The notes under the pieces were generated by a model. It made no database searches, had not been told where the DNA came from, and saw only the letters and a list, made by a program, of their open reading frames with translations. Position numbers and translations under genes: made by a program. Below are positions 48,060-64,000 of a stretch of DNA of 64,000 nucleotides, piece by piece (position 1 is the stretch's first letter; every line of letters begins with the position of its first letter). This DNA is from Parus major (taxonomy: Eukaryota > Chordata > Aves > Passeriformes > Paridae), in assembly GCF_001522545.3 (NCBI RefSeq), contig NC_031769.1:21971419-22035418 (forward strand), given 5' to 3'.

Positions 48060-51000
48060 AGGTATGTTAGTCTAGTAACTTTGTGTGGTAATATCCAGTT
48101 GTCAGCAGGTCCAGTTTTCATTCCCATCTCTCTTTGATACATTCCATACATTGCAGTTTAAATATTTCATTGAGCAGGGTGATAAATCTTAACATAAACA
48201 CATTTGATTCTTCATTTTTCTGAATACCACGCCCACATAGTTTTTGTCCAAGCTCATTTTGTTTCTTGAATTGCCACTTTTAGCATCAGGACTTCTGACA
48301 TCCCAGTTTTCATCTAGACACTCACCAAGGAGCTTGTTTATGCCAACAGTTTCTCCCAGCCCATTGGAGAGACCTGCTGCAACATCCTTCTCCATTTGGA
48401 TTGCTCACAGCTCTTTAACTGATCTTACTAATCTAATAATTGTTGGGCTATTATTTCTATTGTCTCCAAAAAGAACTCATCTTCTTCTACTGTGGCACCT
48501 TTAGAATACCTACACAAACTGCTGAGCAGCAAACTTTTGTGTAGATGACTCAATTTCTGAGTATTTCTTTCAAAAATAGCTCTATTTTCTTTTTTAATTT
48601 GGTCAGTGCCAGAATTCGCTACATTACAATAGCACAAGATTCCCTGAGGCTCTTCATTTTAAAACCAGTTGTTATCCAGTGCTATGGCATAAATTTCTGT
48701 GACACTGCAAGATTTTATGCTGTGACATGCAAACTGGCAGCTAGTCTGTCTTTTTTGCCTGTCAGCAACATCTTGAGAAAAGCACAAACTCTTGCTTTTT
48801 TAACTGCCAGCTTGAAAAAAAGGAAATAAATTTGAGCTAAACATCTTCCAACTCCCTTTTTTTACTTCTTGAAAGAGGGATGAGGTAGGTATGTGTATAA
48901 TTGTATCTTTAAAATGTTTGTCGCATAACAAGACAAATATAGCACTGGTGGCATTAAAAATAAGGGCAAATAGTTTTGTTTCAAAATTGACTACCTAAAT
49001 TTTATGAAAAGAACCCTAAGAAAATAATAAAATAAAACATGCATATGAAAAATGGTATTTGAGGTTTAGAAAAATTGCTACATGTGTGTTTTCCAAAGAT
49101 GAGAAGGATTTTTCTTATGGGCAGATCTGTTAAACCTTTGCTGAGTAAGAAAGTTATCACATTGTACAGTAGGAAAGTCATCTAATACTTAAAGCTAAAG
49201 AAATTAAATTGAGCTGTGCTAATTTAATTTAAATTTTTATGCTGACCTTTTGCTGACTGATAATATTTAATTATAATCTAATTTCATGATGACTTTTTCC
49301 CAAAACTATCTGTATAAAGTTTGTTTTATTGAACTAGCCCTGTTTGTGTATTTCTTGCCTGCCTACAAGAAAGGTTAGCCAAGGTATATAAAGATTCTCT
49401 CACTAAAGTCTTCTGTGTCAAGTCATCTTGCTCAGCTTTTTATGTTTGTATTTCCCTGACAGCCTTGCTGCTTTATTACTGGTTTAGAGAATGTATGGTC
49501 TGTTGTCTTTTCACAGTTAAAACCAAACTATACATATGTTACTAGGAGACCAAAGACTGTGGCATTTGGAGGGGTATTCACATGCATTTTTACATGCACA
49601 TATGTGAATGTGTAGGTGACTCATTACTCCTGGCAGCAAGGCAAAGGCCCACTGAAAACAAATGCAGAGGACTTATGTAAGTCTTTCCGATTTCTGAGCC
49701 AAAGCTACAGCAATACACTGTAGCCAAGGCATGGCTAAAGAACCTTTAACTGGAAATCGGTTTTACTTACGCAAAAACTTTAAATCAGGCACAAAGTGAG
49801 GCCCACTGCATTCTCCCACAACTGTATTGTTTCTGCTACAGACACCCTGACTTCAAATGATCAGCTGCAAATGCACTTGTTAATTGAACATTAATGTTAA
49901 TTAATAATGACCGGAGAATTAAGGAGACAGAATTTCCCCAAATACTTCCATTTATCCTTCATAAATCAGTACTAACACAAGGCTCACAGCAGCACAAGCA
50001 GCATTTGATTTTGCCAGACAGCCATGTGTTTGGCTGTTGCAGGGGGAAAAATACAACACCCAGGGCTTGCTGTCCCTGCTGTAACCCAGGGATGGAAAAA
50101 GAAGAGGTACTGGTGGAAGAAAACAGCATCCCATTCACTGTTAATTCCTCATGCTGCCATCCCAGGAGTAGTCAGCTGTGGCTTTCCAGAGCTCTTATAG
50201 ATGTACACCATAGTGTGTCCAGCTGGAATTTGTTCTGCTGCTGTGTATCTGGAGCTCATAATCACCTGCCCCATTGGCAGACACCACAGGGTGACCATAG
50301 CAATTGATTGTTCAAACATTCCAGAAACAATTACAGTGGATGCTAAGCACTTTTGTGTCTTATAGAAAACTGATTAAAACAGACTTACTTCCTGAAGAAG
50401 GATGAAGCTTTTAAAACTGCATAGGATACCTTGCTCTGGCATTCAATTAAAAGACCACTCATAGAGGAAACAATCCCTTTAAAATGTTATTATACTTTGA
50501 CACTTCTGTAGGTGATCAATGTAAGTAAAATGTAAGGGCATTTTTAATATGATTTATGCCAGTTAAAATATTTGTTGTAAATGCAATGAAGTACACTTTA
50601 TAAACTGGATATTGCTGGGGCAGGTTAGATGATGGCTCTCAAACTGCTGCTCATCATAATGTATCAATTTCTGAAGCTGCTGTGTTTGGGTGTGTAATAA
50701 CTCCATTTGTTCAACAATATTATTTCTATCAGCAACCTAAAGTGATGTTCATGGGCCAGAAAAATCTCTCACTACTTTGTACCCTCTCCAGAATACTGTA
50801 GGAGACATATTTTATAAGTTAAATATTGTATTTACCTAAATGAACATTTACAAATCTGTGAGACTTGTTGGATATTTTACGAACTATATATGAGCTAGGC
50901 ATTATATGGGATGGATTTCTTGTTACTTATGAAGGTTTACTATGAGTACTATTTCCTAAAATTATTAAAACCACTTGTAATCTCATAAAAGGCTAAAACA

Positions 51001-52340
51001 CAACAGGGACTGAACAAGCTGCATTGCCCAAGGAGTAAAGCAGAGAACAGTCAGCATTTCTCAGGTTTTTATGCTCAGAAGAATTGGATTAAGGAGGCAG
51101 TTAATCTCCATGCTCAATGGTTTATACTGAGAGCAGTAGTCCAGTCAGTCTGTCCCTCTTTAGAGCCACTTGGTCTCATCTCAACTGCGATGTTGCCTGC
51201 AATGACAGGCATGGACTGCATCACCTTATTTGCAGTCTTTTGTAAAGCACTGTGCTTCATGTCACATAGTGGTGGCTTACCAAATAACATGGTAATAGAC
51301 AAGAAAACTACTGCTATTCAGACCTTGTTGCTTAGAAAAATACTTTAATTAATCCATAGCTTAGACTAAGCAATGATAAAATACAAAGTCTAGATTGCAC
51401 AGGACATTACAATAAGCATAATCCTCCCCTTCAGCTTAATGTCTCACCTCTTTCTTTTTTTTGGCAGTTCTTAATGGTATGTACAAGACAATGTACAAAA
51501 TACATTTGTTTACATTTCCTCTGTTGGATAATGTATAAAAATATATTGGGTTTCCATCAGGATTAACTTTTAAAAAGAGAATTATTGGAAAAGACAAGAC
51601 TCTACAAAAATATGGCACATCCAGACTTTAACGTTTACATGGGAAAGCAGAGGTGCTGACTCCAAACACATTCACACATGCAGTGAGGAAAAGGCAAGCT
51701 TGGTAGACTGCAAGACAGGAAAGCAAAAGTGCCAGTCTGGAGGTTCATGTACTTTTCAGTTTAGGAGCGATTTAGTACTTTATACAAAAAGAAAGAAAAA
51801 TAAAAAGAGATTGAACTATGCCAAAGAATTTGTCCAAACACCTACAATATATATTGTGATTTTGTGCTCCTTCATTTTGATGTTGCCTTGTTTAAGTATC
51901 TTCATCTTCTCCCCTTTTGGCCTAAAATGGATTGGTGAAAGCAGACCCTGCAAAATTATGAAAGACAGGTAGTTATTGTCCAAGTGAGATGTTGGAAATT
52001 ATATAATTAAATAATCTTCATGTTCATTCTGAGAACCTGAATCATCTGACAGGGTACATCAGAAAAAAGCCTGTTGCTGAGGAGGAACAGGGGCAACAGA
52101 CCTAGGACTGATTAGTAAGATGTAAAGTCACCTACATCAGTTCAGAGTCAAACCCGATCATGGTGACCAGAACCTGTCACTGTTTCGTGAGTCACAGTGA
52201 CCATGACATCACATTATATGTCAGCAGTTTTAGTAGGAAGAATAGGGCTCAAACTGTAAGGGATTTGAGCTTCCCTTCTGCAGAATGATGGTTCCCCAAA
52301 GCTGAGACTGAACTCCTGATATCAGGAGACTTTCAGTATT
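48060..52340. other. CFAP69-FAM237B intergenic region
   Basis: The two genes converge here. Apart from the coding-like minus-strand segment at about 48190-48830 I see AT-rich DNA with scattered short open frames (49894-50307, 51700-51972 and others) without family matches, and no clear LTR or CR1. Confidence 0.65.
48190..48830 (-). pseudogene. Coding-like broken minus-strand segment of unknown family
   Basis: Two successive open stretches on the minus strand have balanced, protein-like composition. The first (48637-48428) reads GTDQIKKENRAIFERNTQKL and, after a short stretch, GATVEEDEFFLETIEIIAQQ before two stops. The second, in another frame (48395-48189), reads KDVAAGLSNGLGETVGINKL, then DENWDVRSPDAKSGNSRNKM. 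Upstream codons on the same strand are interrupted by stops. This would fit a processed or decayed gene copy. I do not recognise the parent and no poly(A) tail or target duplication is obvious, so a chance open frame cannot be excluded. Confidence 0.35.
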
Positions 52341-52348
52341 GAAATTAC

Positions 52349-52354
52349 TTTATT
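52349..52354 (-). terminator. FAM237B: FAM237B polyadenylation signal candidate
   Basis: AATAAA on the minus strand about 260 bases after the FAM237B stop. Confidence 0.5.
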
Positions 52355-52614
52355 AATGTATTGTCATTTTTATGCACACAGTGATAAACAGAGAATGCAG
52401 TATCCTTTTCCACACATTTCCACATGCACACCCAGCATTTTTTACACTTCATTAACTATAGAAATGTAATACCCTAACTACTAGTGTCTCGTGTATTGTA
52501 AAAGTAGCTACCATTGAAAGATTCAAACACTTTTGACATGCAAAGACAGAAAATTGGGAATTAGTATACTGCGTTGTCTAAACAATGAAGGGTGAGGATT
52601 GTTTCAGTTTAATG

Positions 52615-59260
<6,646 letters not shown>

Positions 59261-59269
59261 GTTTCCTGA

Positions 59270-59620
59270 TAGATTTATTACTGAATAGTACAGACCTGTT
59301 TGTTCTTGTGTCTTTCCCCTTCATTTAAATGGTTTTCATCCTTCATGTTTACTTTCCTGATATATTTATAGACAGCACTTGTGTCTCCTCTGTGGTTTTG
59401 TTTTATTGCAGTAAACAAGCTGAGCCATCCTAAGATCTGTTCCTTTGAAAGGCTCTCAAGGTCTCTGGTGATGAACCTAACTTCCCTCTAGCCCTCTCTT
59501 AGTTCAACCTTAGCTCAGCTATAGAATAATGGATTAGGTTTTCACAGTACCTCAAACAAGATTTTACACGGGCCTTACACAATGACATTATTGCCTCCCT
59601 ACATTAAATGAAATCCATCT
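59270..59620 (-). mobile_element. Old, diverged CR1-like remnant, minus strand (tentative)
   Basis: The plus strand (acagcacttgtgtctcctct, then aaggctctcaaggtctctgg and a block with acgggccttacacaatgaca and ttgcctccct) follows the antisense text of ancient CR1 elements by memory, with strong divergence. It ends just before the LTR at 59636, so the LTR may have landed in or beside it. Confidence 0.45.
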
Positions 59621-59635
59621 CCTGAGATACTTCCT

Positions 59636-60215
59636 TGTGGTGGTTTAATCCCAGCCAGCAACTAAAGCACCATGCAGCTGCTCCCTCACTCCCTCATGAG
59701 CAGGGTGGGGGAAAGAACTGGAAGTGTAAAAGTGAGAAAACTTGTGGGTTTATATACAGACAGTTCAATAGGGGAAGCAAAAGTTGTGCAGCAGACAAAG
59801 CAAAACAAGGAATTCATTCACAAATTCCATGGGCAGGCTGGTGTTCAGCCATCTCCAGAAAAGCAGGGCCTGTCACACGTAACAGTGCCTTGGGAAGACA
59901 AACACCATGACTGAACTGTTCTTCCTTCTTTCTTCTTTCCCTGACTTTTTTTACTGATCATGATGCCACATAGTATGGGACATACTTTGGTCAGTTGGGA
60001 ACAGCTGTTCAGGCTGTGTCCCTTCCCAGTTTCCCATGAACTCACTGACAGAGTGGGGAAAGGAACAGAAAAGGTCTCAGCTCCATGCAAGCCCTGCTCA
60101 GCAGCACCTAAAAATTCCCTGCACTATCAACACTCTTCTTAGCACAAATCCAAACCACAGCCCCATTCTAGTCACTGTGAAAAAAATTAACTCTATCCCA
60201 GCCAAAAGTAGCACA
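59636..60215 (-). mobile_element. Solo LTR of an endogenous retrovirus, minus strand
   Basis: A 580-base element bounded by TG and CA. The 5-base flanks ttcct and tttct match at four of five positions, like a decayed target duplication. The text (ggtttaatcccagccagcaa, then gtgttcagccatctccagaa and ccctgcactatcaacactct) resembles an LTR family common in songbird genomes, read in antisense. No internal gag, pol or env is seen next to it. The small open frames inside (59635-59914, 59845-60090) are not genes. Confidence 0.75.
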
Positions 60216-61230
60216 TTTCTGTACTTACAGTGATTCCTAAGTATATCTCATTTCCAAATGTCATGAGCATACTCTTACTGATTTTATTACAAAAAATATC
60301 AAATAAGACTATCCTAAAACTAACCCTTTAAGCCTGGCATCTTTCTTTTCAACCTTATTTGTGGCTATCTCATTTTTCAGTTTTTCTTCTAACCCAAATA
60401 AGCTCATTCCTTCCCAGGTGGTACCATATCAAATGTTTTTGGGAATTAATACAGCAAATGTGAGTTTTTCCAAAGCTTTGCAGTGAGACTGAGATCAGGT
60501 TTCAGGGTCTGTGGTTGGCCAGGTCACTTTTCTTCTTTTCAAAGATAAGCAATTACAGTTCAAGTTCAGCTGACCTAACTTAGAGAGAAAGATGGAGATC
60601 GCAGGGAGCTGTTCACGACGTGGTTGCACCTCTGGAGACATCAGAGTATAGGAGTCTCAGCCTGCAAGCCCTCAGGTAAATGCCCCAAGGACAAGGCCAG
60701 GCCCACATTTGCTACTTTCCAGTCATGACATTCTAAACTGATCACTTCAAAACACTTCCCACTAGATGTTACATATTACCTGCTACACAGCTGCAGATGT
60801 GGTCCCCATGATCTGAAAGCCCAACACGGGAGTTCTGAATTTTTTGCGGTGGCGATAATTTCTGTTCTGCCAATCACATGAACTTAAAGATTCTGCTGGG
60901 ACATTTAGGATGCATAAGGCATACCACTGTTTTCTAAATCTTTTACAAATTATTTTATTATGTAGCAGGTAACATGCATTGTTAAAGTTATTTTTAGTAT
61001 TAAATTACTGTAAATGGTAATGTTTCTTCTCAGGCAGCTAGCAGGTGCAATCAAGAATGTAAAGCCTTGTGGAAAAGCTGTAAGAAGGAACATAAAAATA
61101 TTTACTTTTTGATGAGGAATAGTGCTTAAGAAAAACCACAAAAAAATAAAAACATGCTCATTTTGTCAAAGAAATATTTATCTACAAAGTAGAGGCTTAT
61201 GAAAGAACTTGGGGGTGATTTTTTTCCTTT

Positions 61231-61806
61231 GCTCTGCTCTCATGAGATTCCACCTGGAACACTGTATGGAATTCTGGTGCTCCCATCACAAGGACATTGA
61301 ACTGTTGAAGCAAGCCCAGAGGAAGCCATGAAGTTGCTAAGGGGACTGGAGCATCTCCCCTCTGAAACCATGAAGTTGCTAAGAGGACTGGAGCATCTCC
61401 CCTCTGAAGACAGGCCAGGAAAATTTGGGCTGTTTGGCCTGGAGAAGATTTTGTTGAGACTTTATAGTAACCTTCAAGTATGCGGAGTGGCTGTATAGGG
61501 AAGCTGGAGAGTGACTTATCTGGAACTGTAGTGATAGTACAAGTGGCAGTAGGTTCAGACTAAAAGTGGAAATTAGGAATTAGGTTAGATACACAGGAAA
61601 TGTCCTTTACTGTGAGGGTCGTAAACACTGGCACAGGTTGCCCAGAGAAACTGTGGATACCTCATCCCTGGAAATGTTCAAGGCCAGGTTGGCAAGGGTT
61701 TTGGAACAACCTGGTCTAGTGGGAGGTGTCCCTGCTTGTGACAGGGGGATTGGAACTGGATGGAATTGGAACTCCCTTCCAATACAAATCATTCTATGAC
61801 TCTATG
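61231..61806 (+). mobile_element. CR1 LINE 3' fragment, plus strand, with internal duplication
   Basis: Sense CR1 text runs from gctctgctctcatgagattc through ggctgtttggcctggagaag and catccctggaaatgttcaag to the 3' end cattctatgactctatg. It carries a 42-bp tandem duplication (61326-61409). 5'-truncated, about 575 bases. Confidence 0.9.
61326..61409 (+). repeat. 42-bp tandem duplication within CR1
   Basis: Copies 61326-61367 and 61368-61409 both start ccatgaagttgctaag and differ at two positions. Confidence 0.95.
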
Positions 61807-61839
61807 TTTTTTTTCACCAGTTTTATGTTGCTGCCAGCA

Positions 61840-62205
61840 ACTTCAGGATCTTGTCCAGGAAAGCAGCAGGATTCTGGGGACTAGCATCAAACTCCAACGA
61901 GACGGGCTCCCGTTCATGAAACCATTTATTCAGCATGGGAACAAAGTCAGGTCCAGAACAGAGAGCCCCGAACAGAGGCACAGCAGGGGTTTTTGAGGGA
62001 CAGAACNNNNNNNNNNNNNNNNNNNNNNNNNNNNNNNNNNNNNNNNNNNNNNNNNNNNNNNNNNNNNNNNNNNNNNNNNNNNNNNNNNNNCCCCCAGGGA
62101 CTCAAACCCAATCAGAGCACCTGGGCCGCCCTTCACAAGGGGTTTGGGGTGGGACAATGTAACTCTTTGTCTCCCCTGAGGCCGCTGCCACAGTTTTACT
62201 CTTCA
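61840..62205 (-). mobile_element. Possible LTR fragment, minus strand, with gap
   Basis: On the minus strand an AATAAA (61931-61926) follows GC-rich sequence and precedes a short unique end, as in the R-U5 part of an LTR. GC-rich flanks surround the gap at 62009-62090. No family name can be given. Confidence 0.35.
62009..62090. other. Assembly gap (82 N)
   Basis: A run of 82 N inside GC-rich, possibly LTR-derived sequence. Confidence 0.99.
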
Positions 62206-62314
62206 GACCTTACTGATGTCACGATTTACAAAATCATTTCTTATATTCATGACCATTTAAAAAATGTGAAACACTTCAAGCCTTATTAAAGACATGTATT
62301 TTTAAATGTCATAC

Positions 62315-63162
62315 TGTGAGAAATCAGGTTGTGATTTGTATCAATCAAATAGCACCCACCTATGTATGTGTGTCTGCAAGCAAAGCAGACAGAGACCATG
62401 GGATTATGATAAAGAAGAGTTTTAAGAATCAGCTAAAGTAAGGCACGGAAGTAAGGTTTAACAAGGTAACTATGTAACAGTAAACTTTTAGCTAAGACTT
62501 TGTTTTAACAACAAAATTGTAATTACCTACAAGTAATTAATATAAGCTTTACCTTGTGGTGTAAGTTCCAAATTATCCTTTGTTCAAGCTATAAACTGTG
62601 TTTTTTTGAGTATAGAAGAATTTGTAATCACTTAAAAAGGGGAAGTAGGACTAACATGAATTGAGAGGCCTTACCAAGGCATTTTGAAACATGCTGACTT
62701 TTAAGTTTTGTAATAACTGAGGAAGAGGCCCTATTAAGACATTTTTTAGACATGCTAGCTTTAGGTTGTGGAATGACTAAAAGAAGGCTTGCAAAATGTA
62801 TGCTGACTAACAGAATATATATGCTTGCTTAGACAAACTGCATAATCAAAAATAATGCTAGTGGAAAAAAAGATATTTTAAAAGAAGAATGGGAGGCTGG
62901 AGAGACATCAGGAGACGATCTTGGACCACTTCCCCAACAGATCTTCAAAAACCACAACTGCTGATTATGAAGGAAAGCAGGTAGAAAATAACTGAAAATT
63001 TGAGGAAGTGAAGTGCCTAGAATGGTATAAGAAGACTGCCATTCAAACCCTGAATTTGTGCGTTGCGTGTGGCAGAGACCCCCACGCACCCAGTGCTGTA
63101 AAATTTACTCATCTTTTATCAAACAAATTAATAAATTTGCTATATTGCTTGATGTATTGGCA
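62315..63162 (+). mobile_element. Probable LTR of an endogenous retrovirus, plus strand
   Basis: The stretch from tgtgagaaatcaggttgtga to about ttggca has the layout of an LTR: a long AT-rich U3, then gtggcagagacccccacgca with cccagtgctgtaaaattt and AATAAA at 63130-63135, followed by a short tail. TG and CA ends are proposed, but no clear target duplication is found, so the borders are uncertain. No retroviral genes adjoin it. Confidence 0.45.
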
Positions 63163-63179
63163 AGTCTAGCTTTTCATTT

Positions 63180-63640
63180 ATAAGAATACTTATCCTGAAA
63201 AATAGCATAATTTTAAGGTCTCAGTTTCTTGAAGGAGAGCACACCAGCAATATGACCAACAGCCTTTAACGGGTCCAGCACACAGCAGTGAGCCAGCTCA
63301 CAGGTTCCAAGGAGAGGACACGCTGCTGGAGAGCACTGCTAACCAAAACCTCTCCCCTCAGGCACTCCTGTTGCTGCCAATTTAGGGACCCTCTAAACAC
63401 CGACAGAGCCAGGTTTATAAATCTCTCCTTTCTAAGCGAGACATTGTTTATTCTGCGCAGGGTGCAAGGTGGAAGTTTTCCAGAAATCAAGCATACCAAT
63501 TCTCAAGACTTTATATACATATTTTAGTAAGTAAATAAGTCAAAGTTCATCAGTTATCTAGTTATTAATTAGTATTCTATCTTCTGCTGCTTAAATGATT
63601 ATTTTCTTTCTAGTCTTTTCTTTCTAATTAGTCCACATGC
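63180..63640. other. Mixed repeat-like sequence before the CpG island
   Basis: Short open frames in both strands (63266-63499, 63288-63527) have no family match. The minus strand has AATAAACAATGTCTCGC near 63450, which could be another LTR end, but this is weak. Confidence 0.3.
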
Positions 63641-63649
63641 TCAGTGTTC

Positions 63650-64000
63650 TTTTGATTTGGCGTACTGCTGGTGGCCACCTCCCACTGCTGGATTGTGAAG
63701 GCCGTGGAATGGCACCAATCCCTGCCATTACACAGGGTACGGGGACCCGTGGCGCCAGCCAAGGGACAAGAGACCCAGCAGGTGACAAGAGATAGCCAGT
63801 GGCATAGCAGGAGCCGCCGGCTCCACAGGACTGTGCGATCCGAGCCCAGGTGGTGCTTTGCCCCGGCTCTCTCCTTTGAGGTTACGGTTTCACCGCTGAG
63901 GGAGCCCGCGGGCCGGGCCGCGCCTGCGCGGCTGCAGTGCCGGAGCGGGGCCGCTTCTCTGCTGGCGCCGTGCGGCAGCCGGAGCCGGCCCGCCCTCCTG
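63650..64000 (+). promoter_or_regulatory. CpG island at the window end, probable GTPBP10 promoter
   Basis: G+C and CpG density rise strongly after about 63690 and especially after 63830 (gagcccgcgggccgggccgc, then gcgcctgcgcggctgcag). A GCCTGCGCGG NRF1-like site is visible. No start codon consistent with a known protein is present before the window ends. By synteny the next gene is GTPBP10, a mitochondrial ribosome-assembly GTPase on the plus strand. The assignment is inference. Confidence 0.5.

Noticed and set aside
59635..60090. Open frames within the solo LTR
   Set aside because: LTRs carry regulatory sequence. These frames have no retroviral protein similarity.

Overview
The window looks like a macrochromosomal segment of a bird genome. 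It is AT-rich, its genes are intron-rich with vertebrate splice signals, and its interspersed repeats are mostly CR1 LINE fragments plus retroviral LTRs, including one LTR that resembles a family I know from songbirds. That suggests Neoaves and possibly a passerine, but the exact taxon is an inference. Three runs of N are assembly gaps: 12404-12503 (exactly 100 N, a placeholder), 20520-21339 and 62009-62090.

The gene order is STEAP2 (+), CFAP69 (+), FAM237B (-), then a CpG-rich promoter-like end. It matches the human 7q21.13 block STEAP1-STEAP2-CFAP69-FAM237B-GTPBP10. STEAP2 (609-11491) has four coding exons that splice to an intact 489-residue metalloreductase, probably followed by a long 3'UTR to about 17.1 kb. 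CFAP69 (21520-47880) shows 22 coding exons that join in phase into 902 codons plus stop. Its start-codon exon is not visible and probably lies in the 820-base gap inside a GC-rich promoter. FAM237B (53019 down to 52615) is a single-exon 134-residue neuropeptide precursor with signal peptide, two cysteines and an amidation/dibasic site. The last 350 bases are a CpG island, probably the promoter of GTPBP10.

The rest is introns and intergenic DNA. CR1 fragments occur near 11.9, 37.7, 39.6, 44.4, 59.3 and 61.2 kb, one with another CR1 piece nested inside it and one with an internal 42-bp tandem duplication. LTRs cluster at 59.6-63.2 kb. There are also several simple repeats and a few sharp palindromes.

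The genes do not form a pathway. STEAP2 is a membrane metalloreductase, CFAP69 an axonemal central-apparatus protein and FAM237B a secreted GPR83 ligand. Their adjacency is conserved synteny. I found no previously undescribed multi-gene system. The best leads are an in-frame 60-base alternative acceptor in CFAP69 next to a G/T-rich tract, an unidentified coding-like minus-strand segment at 48.2-48.8 kb, and hairpins at 13.1 and 46.8 kb.
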